Shown here: positions 24,754 to 35,786 of the stretch, piece after piece
Numbering within the stretch: position 1 is the first letter of the stretch
Layout of the letters: each line of letters starts with the position of its first letter
Assembly: GCA_021209875.1 (NCBI GenBank)
Contig: JAGYVD010000007.1
Span: 3,224,001 to 3,288,000 of the forward strand
Direction of reading: 5' to 3'
Length of the DNA stretch: 64,000 nt
From: Rosellinia necatrix
Lineage: Eukaryota; Ascomycota; Sordariomycetes; Xylariales; Xylariaceae
Notes under the pieces: generated by a model
Told to the model about the DNA's origin: nothing
Seen by the model: only the letters and a program-made list of their open reading frames with translations
Databases searched by the model: none
Program-made: the position numbers and the translations under genes

Positions 24754-27024
24754 GTCAATTGGCGCCACCGCAAGCACTCTACGCGACTAAGACGCGGTCT
24801 GGTTGGCCGGAGGACTTGGTTGAGCACACGTCAAGATACAGCTTAGATGACCGGCGACACGATATCCGACAGTAGATGAATGGACGGGGTGGGAAGGATA
24901 GCCGAGGGGACGCCCGGGAGACGCACAAGGTAAACGCGTCGGAATGTAGTTGTGAGAATTAAAGGTGGAGGAGCTGGTCAAAAAGATTGGTAGAGGTGCA
25001 CCATTGTCAAGCATGGGGTAGTCATATCGCAAGTGGTACCTCCCCGGTAGTCCATATAGTACAAGTATGAATGTACAGCACCTATTTAAGCCCACTTGGG
25101 CATAGTGTAGTATTTTACAGCCGTGTATTGGTCAGAACGACCCCATTAGTGCCTCTGTCGCGTAAACTATTACAACTATTTTTAATGTCCATTGAACTGC
25201 GTTCCTGAACTATTCGACATAACTAACATCCGAGTAAAACTTGTAGTATATCTTTATTAAGCTGCAGGTTGCGTTATACTTAATGATGAACTAACTACTT
25301 ATTTAACAAAATAAAATTAAAAATATGCAGGTATATAATAAACGAGGTTTAATCTATTGCACAGGCGGTCGCTTTAGAAAAGCACTATCTGCCTTGGGTA
25401 GGTAGGTAGGTAGGTAAATAGATAAGTAGGTAATGTAGCAAATCAACAGATACTTCTCGAAAAGTACTTAATGATTTATACTATTGCTTGGCTTTCCGTA
25501 ATAGGCCTAGATAGTTGTATTCCGTTTAGCTAGGCATAGAGATGTTTGCATACATACATATATAGGTACACCCCGTATCCCGTTCAAGACGCATTCACTC
25601 CTCCCAGTAAATACTACTATGTATGTACCCTAGTTTGAAAGTAATTAAAACCTTTTGAAACTCCTATTGAGCATCCTTAAATGTCCTTATGTTTTGCATG
25701 TGCGTGTGGCCTCATTATTCTTGTTGCATCTACAACACTCTTCTGGCCAGCATCACATTGGCCATATAGTCAATTGTTTACCGCCATACAGCCAGCTTAT
25801 CCGACCTGTCTTGATGCAACTAAAGCGGCCACCAAAGTAGAAACTAGGAATAGAATCGGAATTTGAATCACGAGAGGCATGGCCGGCCTAGAAAGAAGGG
25901 GAGTAAACTACGACTACCTGAAGAAGAGCCTTCGATCTAACCCAGTAGGAGGATAGTGAACTGTCAGTGTAGAAGAAAATCAAAATAATAAGGAATCTAG
26001 GTAACTAGGTAAATCGATCTGTAAGGCTCCAGCTGCTGTCAGGTGACCTCTGCTTGTGGGTACCTGGGGTGGTACTAGGTACCCATAGGTTAGTCACAGT
26101 GAAGTATATACTGTATGTAGTTAATTACCCACGGTACGCTTTTATAATTAGATGTGCACTTGTGGCCTGGAGGTTACGTACATTACATGGTAGGAACAAC
26201 TGTTCGTGGGTTGACGCAATTTGACGGGAATGTCTGGCTCTGGAGGCGTCCCCACGTGTCTTCAGCTGCCAGGTGGCGGCAAACGGATCGAACCTAAAAT
26301 GACCGCCAGGACCCGCCTAGGCAAGTAGGTACAGACCTAGTCTGCCCTACGTGCCTCAGCCCCTCGGGACCAGAGGGAAGGGACCTTGCCGGTCCACTGG
26401 GATGCCCGTCATTTTAAACTCCATCCAGCCAAGAAACGCTTACACACATTGGTGTAACCTTTCCCTTTTCGACAGGCACAGACCCTGTAAGCCCTGTTGG
26501 CGGCCAGCAAAGAGACCGGGCCTAGTCCAACTGACCGGTGGCATAATCCATCCATCATCACCATCAGTAATCATATGACAGCGGCTGTTCCGTCCCCTTC
26601 CTCATCTACCCTACAGAGGCCACATAACCGCTTCAATCCTCCCTCCTCGCCCATCCTTTGCTGCCGTGTCGTATAGCCTGTGCCGGAGCCTGTTACTGTC
26701 CTCTGTCCTCTGTCTGACCCGAACCACGACCCCGGCGACGACGCCCACCGTGACCTGTAGTCCCGCACCACCCCCGGTGTGCGAAGTGCACATCTTAGTC
26801 TCCCAACCTAGTGCTCCCCGACCTGGTCGAGTTCGGCCCACAACGCCCACAACGCCCGCAGCAACCCCCACCAGACCAGAGCGGCCCAGAGCAAACGTGC
26901 GAGAAATAAATATACCTGAGGCAAGGGCTCGGTCGTTTGTCCGTCGATAAAGCCCCAAGAATACAAGCCAGCACCGGGAGTGTTGGGCCTCCACCCTTTG
27001 ACACCTTTGTGCTTACCGTACGTG
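24754..27024. other. Spacer of 2.3 kb, no supported gene
   Basis: This tract separates divergent ISWI and the HAPSTR1-like gene and holds their promoters. It is AT-rich around 25200-25500 and holds a TAGGTA array. The C-rich stretch 26640-26980 is open in several frames but shows no conserved residues and is probably leader. Confidence 0.45.
25398..25432. repeat. Short GGTA tandem array
   Basis: Five GGTA units run head to tail and continue as degenerate AGATAAGTAGGTA. It is the longest local array of the dispersed TAGGTA motif in this window. Confidence 0.85.
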
Positions 27025-27807
27025 ATGGATGGTATGAGAGGCTCCTCGCCGCCGAAATCCGCCCTGGGCGCCGACTCGCCCGAGCAGCTCCTCGACGCCT
27101 TCAAGGCTGCTGCGTTATCGGTCACCAAGCTCTATAAGACATCCGCCGCCGCGCAGGCCAAGTCCCGTTCCGACGGGTACCAGGATTGTCTCGACGACCT
27201 ACTTACTTTCCTCGACAAGCGGCACATCGGCCTGGGCGACGGGGAGGGATGGCAGATCAGGAAATGGGCCACCGAGCGTCTCGACGGCAGGGACCTGGGC
27301 CCCCAGGCCACCGACGACGACGAAGACGAGAACGATAAGGCCGAAACGGTCTCATCGCCGGAACTCCCCCGTCTAAGCGTTGTCTCGCAGCCGTCAGCCG
27401 TCCGGAACGACTCTACCCCGCCGATCCCGCATCATCCCGTCGTTCTCGAGCCCGTTGCCGAGGAACCCCAAATGATCACGGTCCCGACACAAGACAGCTT
27501 CACTTTTCAGTCTTCACACCCTTATCCGCACGAGTCCTATTTGAACATCGCAAACCTCGACCTATCAGACTCGATGAGAACCAACGACCCCACAGTGCAG
27601 GGCCCTCCCAGCACATCCGTATCTCAACCCCCCCGGATCCGAAAAGACAAGCGAGGTCCACGGCCACGCGGCACAGCAACGGCTCATCTGGGAAGAGGGG
27701 CTGGCCATAAGCGGCCGATCAACCTCGCCGAGCTTTTCGACGTCGGCAGTCTAAATTTTGGAAAGGACATATCCGGCAGGGAAGGAAAGAGAAGCAGGCA
27801 CACATGA
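27025..27807 (+). CDS. Conserved hypothetical protein, HAPSTR1/C16orf72-like N-terminal region
   Basis: A single exon of 260 residues starting MDGMRGSSPPKS. Residues from about 18 to 75 (DSPEQLLDAFKAAALSVTKL, then YKTSAAAQAKSRSDGYQDCL, then DDLLTFLD) form a helical pair. To me it resembles the conserved core of C16orf72/HAPSTR1, a stress-response partner of the HUWE1 ubiquitin ligase in animals. The fungal function is unknown. The rest is disordered: an acidic stretch (TDDDEDENDK), a Ser/Pro-rich region and a basic tail (RIRKDKRGPRPRG, EGKRSRHT) that could carry a nuclear localisation signal. An upstream in-frame ATG exists at 26980; 27025 fits the start of the conserved region. Confidence 0.65.
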   Translation: MDGMRGSSPPKSALGADSPEQLLDAFKAAALSVTKLYKTSAAAQAKSRSDGYQDCLDDLLTFLDKRHIGLGDGEGWQIRKWATERLDGRDLGPQATDDDEDENDKAETVSSPELPRLSVVSQPSAVRNDSTPPIPHHPVVLEPVAEEPQMITVPTQDSFTFQSSHPYPHESYLNIANLDLSDSMRTNDPTVQGPPSTSVSQPPRIRKDKRGPRPRGTATAHLGRGAGHKRPINLAELFDVGSLNFGKDISGREGKRSRHT

Positions 27808-29461
27808 GAGAATCGTTCGCTTAGTGATTCTACCCGCATCTATTCGGCGCATTGGTCTGGATCTACGGGGGCTTGTTTCTCTTCTGGGACTTGACATCGG
27901 GTACATACGAGAAACACGCCACTATCAAGACGCATAGGAGTGGTAGATATGTTTTGGGAACGGAGCATCAAGACGGGGGCGGTGTTACTAGCATGGGAGG
28001 CGTTCGATTGTGGTCAGCTATGGCTACCCACCCACATTAACCTCAGCGACTCTTTGCTTTCGTTTTATCGTACGGTGGACTAAACTAAACGCTAAGGGCG
28101 ATATCATGTATATCCGGCGCACTTGCTCTCGATTCCAGGTCAGCGGGTTTCCACAATGAGTCGTAAGAATGTAGATAGGTTCTCTTGTCAAATGCCAACG
28201 ATTACCCCTTTTTTTTTCACTCGTTCCATTTCATTGAATCGAAGGAAGAATTCATATGAATGTATCGGGTTCCCTTTACTTCTACCATCCCCTTATCCGG
28301 GCTATTCGAAGGGCGACGGCCCTAGGGATGGGCATATAGTATATACATCTCCCCCCCACGTTCAGCATCCCACCAACCAACTAAAAACCAGAGTTAAGAA
28401 ATCTACAGTACCCAATGTCTTTCGATCATTGGTCTAGATCTTCTCCCGCACTGGCCATTCTGGCATTAAGTAACGCAAAGTGCCACGGAGCATCGGAAGG
28501 GGGTTTTCTTTTTCTTTTTTTTTTCTTTTCCAACCCGCCAGGTTTCCGCGGCCATCTATTAATTTCTTTGGTGAATCAAACCCCCAAATTAATTACAGCT
28601 ACTCAGCCATCGAGTGGGTTGACTGTAAATTGCCGTACTACCATCAAACCGCTATGTCCCCCAAATAACAAGGATCCGAATTCACTTTGTTTTTTTTTTG
28701 TTTTTTTTTTTTGCGGGACGGGTTTTGTACTCAATTCATCAGCGCTGTGTAAGATCCGGCTTGCGTGTAAGCCGAGAATAAGACGTTGGGGTAAAGTCAA
28801 AGCGAGAAAACAAGGGGAAGGGGGCCGGGTGAGGACGGCTGTTACGCAAACCATTTTAAGTTAAGTTACCCCTTATCTCCAACGTCACCTTTTATGACTG
28901 CACGTCAGGTAGGTTCTTGCCTACTTACCCCTTTGATGCGGAGACCCCCTCGTGTAGGTAGTTCTCGACAAGCCCTACATATTTCCTTAGTATACTTCGA
29001 GTTCCTTGGATCCAACCCTACCTGTCAATGCAAGGACCTAGGAATAGACTAAACTTACATGGCTGTTTCAAGGTTCCGAACCACATAAAATGCCGCAAGA
29101 CGGTGTCAATTCTCGAAAAAGGGGGAAGGGAAAGGAAAATGTGAAGCAAGAGGGTGATATCAAGTCACCAACGCATCCCTACGTAGCGTTCTATTTATTA
29201 TATGGGTGTTGAAGATATCATATAGTCGTAGATAGCCCCCCCATTCCCATCTCTAAGTTGAAATTTCTGGATATATCCGAACAAATCGTACTCCCGCCCC
29301 TCTCTAGTTGAATTAGAGGATGCTATGCACTATCCCATTCCCTTTTCTTTACCGCGCTATGAAGTTGAGTCTAAACTGCCACCAACCCGAACACCCCTGT
29401 GCCTTGTTGCCCCAGGCATTTATCATATTGAAAAGCATTCATGAATCAGACTGATCATCCT
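27808..29461. other. Spacer between convergent genes, no supported gene
   Basis: Contains T-runs at about 28208, 28509 and 28687 and only unconserved short frames. Both flanking genes terminate here. Confidence 0.45.
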
Positions 29462-32400
29462 TTAAAAGAGGCCTTGAATCTCGCCCGTCTCAGTGTCGAC
29501 ATCGACATTAAAGTACCCAGGAGCAGTTGGTAATCCGGGAATAGTCTGAATGTCAGCAGCGAGGGCATACCTATCAAAAAAAACGTCAGTACGTGGTGTT
29601 TATTACAATGTTCAAGAGACAACTCTCACAAGTATCCGGCACCAGCCGCCATTCGGACATCACGAATGGGGACGGTAAATCCTGTCGGGGCTCCTTTGAG
29701 ATCCGGGTCGTGTGACAAAGAGTATTGCGTCTTTGCGATACAGATAGGGAGGTTACCAAAGCCTTGCTTAGTGTAGGTGTCGACTTTCTTCTGTGCCAGC
29801 TCGCTAAATTCAACAGCCGCAGCACCGTACATTTTCTTACAGATGGCCTCCATGCGCTCTTGGACGGAGCCACCTTCAATTTCATACAAGAGTTTGAAGT
29901 TCTTAGGCTTCTCAGAAGCAGCAATTACGCCTTTCGCAAGATCAATGGCGCCCTTTCCTCCTTCAGCCCAGTGGTTCGCCAAAATGGCGTCTTCCGCTCC
30001 AGCAGCAATGGCCTCTTCGCGGATGACTGCAATTTCCGCCTCGGTGTCGGTAGAAAACTTGTTGACGGCAACGATAACAGGGCAGCCATAAGATCTCGCG
30101 TTTTCGACATGTTTCCTGAGGTTTACACAGCCCTTTCGAAGCACCTCGACATTTTCGGCTTTGTAAACAGGGTCTAAAGCAGCTCCAGGAGTGATTGGAG
30201 GACCTCCGCCATGCACCTTGAGAGCACGCACCGTAGCAACGACAACTACGACGTCGGGCACTAAACCCGAAGCACGACATTTGATATTGAAGAATCTCTC
30301 GCCACCCATTGTAAAGTCGAAGCCTGCTTCGGTCACGACAAACCCGGCCTTGGCGCTGTGGTCCTCGTCAAGTTCGGTCCCAGCCAGCTTCAAAGCCATC
30401 TTGTCCGCAAGAATGGAACTATTACCAATGCTAATGTTGGCGAACGGTCCAGCGTGTACGAATACCGGGGTGCCTTCCAAACTCTGCATCAAATTAGGTT
30501 TAATGGCATCCTTCATGAGAGCGGTCAAGGCGCCACCAGCTCCAAGATCGTCGCATGTAACGGGATCCCCAGATCGTGAGCTGGCGACAACCATCCGGCC
30601 AAGACGTTCTCGCATGTCGGCGAGGCTAGTGCTCATGGCCAGAATCGCCATGCATTCACTTGCAACCGATATATCGAACCCAGTGTCTCTTGTTTGGCCC
30701 TTTTCAGTGGGCGCAATGCCAACGGTGATTCCGCGTAGATGGCGATCATTGACGTCCAAAACGCGTCTCCAAGTGATTGTGGCGGGGTCAATATCTAGAC
30801 GAGCGAAACGATGTATCTCATCTTCCGTAAGCTCGTTCGGATCAGTCTTATCAATTCCTAATTTTTTTAGTCGTCGAAACATGACTGGCGCAAACACCCT
30901 CTTTCCGTTTTTGGCCGGCACCAGCCTCTTGTAAAGGGGCCCATCCTTTTGCGTGTTTTCGTGGAATATGCGGGTTTCAATAGCAGCAGCGAGGAGATTG
31001 TTTGCGGCGCTAACGGCATGGATATCGCCCGTTAGATGCATATTGAACTCGTCCATGGGAATAACCTGACTATAACCGCCACCAGCAGCCCCTCCCTTGA
31101 TACCAAAGGTGGGGCCTTGACTAGGCTGGCGCACATTTGCGAAAGTCAGTCGCCCGAGGTGAGCACCCAGGGCCTGTGATAAACCCATAGTTGTAGTGGA
31201 CTTGCCCTCGCCAAGGGGGGTAGGTGTGATGCCAGTGACCACAACATATCGGCCATTCTTGCGGTGCTCGAGCCGCTTCAGGAGGGTTAAATCCACCTTG
31301 GCTTTATATGCTCCATATGGCTCCAGCTCGTGCGGTGTAATACCAACTTCACTTGCGACTTGAGTGATCTGCTTCGGCGTCTGGGCTCTGGATGCATCAA
31401 TATCCGATGGGACCGGCGTTTGGAGCTTGAGAGGGAGGGGGACAACGTGTCTTTGCCTCTGGCGATCGAAGTACATAGTTGTAGCATCGATTACGTTCTG
31501 CAGCAACATGGCAACTGTCATGGGGCCCACGCCGCCCGGAACGGGAGTGATGTAAGACGCCACCCGAGATGCTGACTCATAATCAACGTCGCCGACGAGA
31601 CGGTGTCCCGATTTCTTAGTTGCGTCCGGGATATAATTAGTTCCGACATCTATTACGACGGCCGCCGGCTTCAGCCAATCCCCTTTCACGAAGTCGGGTT
31701 TTCCTATAGCAGAAACCACAACGTCGGCCTTCTTCAATTTCTCCTCAAGGTCTTTTGTCTTAGAGTGGCATATGGTGACGGTGGCATCAGCGTTCTTGAG
31801 TAGGTAACTGACGGGGCTGCCAACGATATCGCTCCGACCAAGAACGACGGCATCCTTTCCTTTGAGATTAACACCGGCCTCCTCTAGTAAGACCATGACA
31901 CCTTTCGGTGTGCATGGGACAAAATAGGGGTGGCCACCCTTCTTGGCAAGTTCGCCAATGTTAGTGGTACCAAAGCCATCGACATCCTTTTCATCGGCAA
32001 CGACCGAAGTTACGGTGTACTCATTGATATGCTTCGGCAGAGGCAACTGAACTAAAATGCCTGTTACTTTGGCATCGTTGTTCAAGACATGTAGGTGCGC
32101 CAGAAGCTCTGCCTCCGTGATGGATTCTGGATAGTGGAGGAGCTCGCAGTTGATATTGGCCTAGATAAAAGCCACCGCGGTTAGACCCTGACGTTAGGAG
32201 AACGGTTACGCAGTCCAAGTGCGCATTACTCACCTCCTCGGCGGCCTTGAGTTTCATGCGAACATACGTAGCTTGAGGCACATGAGTCAAAACACCTTCC
32301 ACAAAGGGGGCGCTAATTATAACATACAAGAATCAGATCTATCACCGACTAGAAGCGCGTTAGGTTACTCGTATTGGCCAACGCAAAGGGGCTCATGGCT

Positions 32401-32534
32401 GTGAACAAACCTTGAATAATTCTAAGGGCAGGTTGATATTGGGGGTTCAACTTCTGCTTCTCAACCACCTCAGCAGCGAGCTTCTCGCGGATGGACTTCG
32501 CGATGGCTGTCCCATCGATCCGAATAGCCGTCAT
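29462..32534 (-). CDS. C1-tetrahydrofolate synthase (trifunctional)
   Basis: The enzyme interconverts one-carbon folates. The N-terminal part is methylene-THF dehydrogenase/methenyl-THF cyclohydrolase and the C-terminal part is formate-THF ligase, supplying purine and thymidylate synthesis. Exons 32534-32411, 32348-32328, 32271-32234, 32160-29630 and 29570-29462 give 940 residues, the usual size. Visible motifs are [20 protein letters not shown] (assembled over three exons), [45 protein letters not shown], the ligase P-loop [16 protein letters not shown] and [17 protein letters not shown]. The start at 32534 (MTAIRIDG) gives the cytosolic form (ADE3-like). The frame stays open upstream to 33368 and includes LRSFSTTPF just before this Met, which looks like a mitochondrial presequence end (MIS1-like form from ATG 32888). 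Confidence 0.94.
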
Positions 32535-32895
32535 GACGAAGGGAGTTGTCGAGAAAGACCGCAAATTGCCAGGCAGATGGGAGGGCCGTGATTGAACCTG
32601 AGGTATGCCCGGATTCCTGGGGGGAGAAAAGGAGGGGTTTACAAAGAAGTTGCTCACACAGGCCGGGGTAAAAACATGGGGCTCTGTCTTACGCGGGGTG
32701 GGCAAAGTAGAGGAAGCGCTGGTGGTGTAGTAATCGTAGGGGTAACCGTAGGGGTAATCGTAGGGTTGAGCCGGGGGAATGGAAACGTGAGCACTTGCAA
32801 ATATACAGGGTTTTTTGGTTCCGGATTGCGGAGCTGAAGTTGGCGCTGGACCTGTGGCGAGACGGCTTGCAGCAGCCAGTACCACCATGGGACGG

Positions 32896-32985
32896 GCAGG
32901 TATTGGCAGCGCAGGTATTGGCAGCGCAGGTATTGGTAGCGCAGGTACTGACAGCGCAGGTACTGGTAGCGCGGGTAGTGGTGTT
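32896..32985. repeat. 15-bp tandem repeat upstream of C1-THF synthase
   Basis: Six units of about GCAGGTATTGGCAGC run head to tail. The first two are identical and the others carry 1-6 changes. It lies just 5' (minus strand) of the alternative ATG at 32888. Confidence 0.9.
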
Positions 32986-33250
32986 GGATAATGGCTAAGA
33001 TTTAAGTTTGTGGGACAGCGTCCGACTAGGGGGGTTGCAACAGCCGCTGTACATACTGTTACTGCGTTTGTGGCCGTAACCAGCTGTTGCCGCCTTAAAC
33101 GCGCACCCGACGGCCGCAGTCGCACGCATGGCGCATATGGCAGCTTCTTCCCCATGGACGGCGAGATACGCGAGCCGAGAGTGAACTGGCCTAACAAACC
33201 CATCTCTTGCACTGTCCAATCGGGTCCTTCCCTCCCCGGCCCTCCTTGGT

Positions 33251-33290
33251 CCTCCCTTCGCTCCCTTCGCTCCCTTCGCACCCTTCGCTG
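33251..33290. repeat. 10-bp tandem repeat, about four copies
   Basis: Units of CTCCCTTCG(C) follow one another in a CT-rich tract of the spacer. No function is apparent. Confidence 0.8.
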
Positions 33291-34469
33291 CAGTCCATAC
33301 AAATTGTGAGGATGGATGAGGAATGCGGTGTGTGTCGGATGACCCGACAAACTAAACTGTTTGCTCAAGTAAGGTACGAGTGGCGGACGTAATACCGTCG
33401 TATTCGTTTGTCCAAGTCAACCTCCTAATCTTGGCACCTGATTACCCGATTACCTGGGTGGAGATGCAATGGGAGTCACTCGTCGATGTCGAGCCATAGA
33501 ACCAGAAAAATACACTATCAATGAGTCAACGAGTCGATGAGAAGGAATACCATAGTAGCCTTCGATCGGTAGTTGTTGGTAGCGCATACTTACTCGGCAG
33601 GGGTATGTCTAAATATGGTTACTGCTAGTCAATGCTTGAGAAATCGCACCATTCTCTTACACAGGTAAAAGCCACAGGGAAAGGCGCAGTATTAATAAAG
33701 TTAGAGATAATAGATAATACCTACCTACCTAGTAGGTACCTAGGTAGGTAGTTAAAAGTATATACGATGAAGTGACATGTACATTATTAAGAATAGTCTT
33801 AAATCGTGCCGAAGAGGCCGGCGGCGCGGGAGACATAAGCCTACTTACTTATAATTAAAAGAAGAAAGGTAGCCTGCCGACTTCTGGGATGTTGGAGCTC
33901 CCACCGTAGTTCTTATGGCCACAGCGGCGGTCCTGGTCCTGGTCCTCCCATGCGCTATTCCCGGCGACGGACTTCCAGCCTGCTTCCCGTCTCATTCCTA
34001 GAGGGCGATTGGAACGGCTAAATGGTAATTATGTAATTTGTTTCGCCCTATGCGTTCATTCGCTGCTAGGTAGGTACCTATTTAGGTAGACTGCCTAAGG
34101 CACCTCCTAAGCCAAGGTGTTCCAAGTAGGTACGGTAAATTAATTTGCCTACGTGTAAATCGCCTAGGTAGCTTTTTAGGGAGTAGTTTTCGGTAGTTAT
34201 TTGATGCCTAGTTAGATAGTATTGGAAGCTGAAGTTGTCCTAGCCCACTAAAACTCTGCAGGATTTAGTGAGTCAGTCTTCCCTAGAATTGCCTAGGTAC
34301 CGTGCACCAGTCACTGCTTTTGCCCCACGCCTTCTGCACAGCTGCGGCAGCTCAGACGTTTCTTCGACTTATCATCACGTGCACGCACAAACCTTTCAAA
34401 AGCCCACCGACCCCACGATCGCTGGCGACGATTCCCGCACCGAGAAGTCGACAACCCAACGCCGCCATC

Positions 34470-35786
34470 ATGAGACCTATTCTTCTTTCGGGCCATGTAG
34501 GTACCTACCAGCCATCTGCGCTTCCAGATCCCAACGCGCAAGGCGACACTGCTGACATTCCTCGTTTCTAGGAACGCGCCCTGACCCAGATCAAGTATAC
34601 ATCCACATCGCTACCCCGCGGCCGAGTGTCCCTCTAACGAGTGCCGTGCAGATTCAACCCCGACGGCGACCTCCTCTTCTCCGTGTCCAAGGACCAGCAG
34701 ATCTGTGTCTGGTTTGCCAACAATGGCGAACGCCTTGGAACCTATAAGGGCCACCAGGGTGCCATCTGGACCGTCGACGTCGATCCCACCTCCACCATGA
34801 TTGCGAGTGGCAGCGCCGACAACACCATGCGACTATGGGAAATCAAATCCGGCCGCTTGCTCAAGACCTGGGATTTCCCCACGGCCGTCAAGCGCGTCGA
34901 GTTCAGCCCCGACGGAAGCCAACTCCTCGGCGTTACCGAGAAGCGCATGGGTCACCTGGGCACCATCGTCGTTCTCCCCATCACCCCGGATGTCGACGCC
35001 GAGCAGAGCGACGAACGGGACCTAACCATCGTATGCGACGAGAGCAAGGCTACCGTTGCTGGTTGGAGTTACCTATCCAAGTACATCATCGCCGGTCACG
35101 AGGATGGCTCTGTCTCTCAGTACGATGCTAAGGTACGGCAGATCTGGATCGTTGCCCGTGATATCGTCATTTACTAACGACATGGTTTGTGCATAGACCG
35201 GCGAGCTGCTGGACAATATTCCCATCCACGAACTCAACATGCAGGTCACGGATCTGCAATGGTCACCCGACCGAACGTACTTCATCACAGCCTCGAAGGA
35301 TAAGACGGCCAGGTTAATAGCCGCTCGTGATCTCGAACTCCTCAAGACCTACCCCGCCGACACACCGCTAAACAGCGCGTGTATCACCCCAAAGAAGGAT
35401 TATGTAATCCTAGGTGGCGGTCAAGCTGCCATGGACGTCACAACCACCGCTGCGCGACAGGGTAAATTCGAGGCGCGATTCTACCACAAAATCATCGAGG
35501 ATGAGATCGGCCGTGTAAGAGGCCACTTCGGGCCCCTGGTAAGTCATCCATTCTATATTCATTCTATATTCATTCTATCCACAATCGAGCGGAGAAACGG
35601 CGAGGACGGATATATCAGGCGGGAGTCGGAAGCTGATGCGGACTCTAGAACACGGTAGCAGCAGATCCCACAGGCAAGAGCTATGCGAGCGGCGGCGAGG
35701 ACGGCTACGTACGAGTACACCATTTCGACAAGGGATATTTCGACTTCATGTACGAAGTGGAGCGGGAGCGACAAAATAGACTATAG
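34470..35786 (+). CDS. Eukaryotic translation initiation factor 3 subunit I
   Basis: This is a WD40 beta-propeller subunit (TIF34 in yeast) of eIF3, which loads the 40S subunit for scanning. Five exons, 34470-34496, 34572-34594, 34652-35132, 35197-35538 and 35649-35786, give 336 residues with matching phases. The first two exons are only 27 and 23 nt; together they read [25 protein letters not shown] repeats are visible as [75 protein letters not shown] and [16 protein letters not shown]. The C-terminal [10 protein letters not shown] is typical of eIF3i. It is expected to be constitutively expressed. Confidence 0.95.

Larger units (their letters stand above)
32535..34469. other. Divergent spacer between C1-THF synthase and eIF3i
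   Basis: It holds both promoters, a possible upstream mitochondrial-leader exon of C1-THF synthase (32535-32888), two tandem-repeat arrays, and a strong cluster of TACCTA/TAGGTA motifs at 33719-33752 and 34069-34175. No other gene is supported. Confidence 0.5.
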
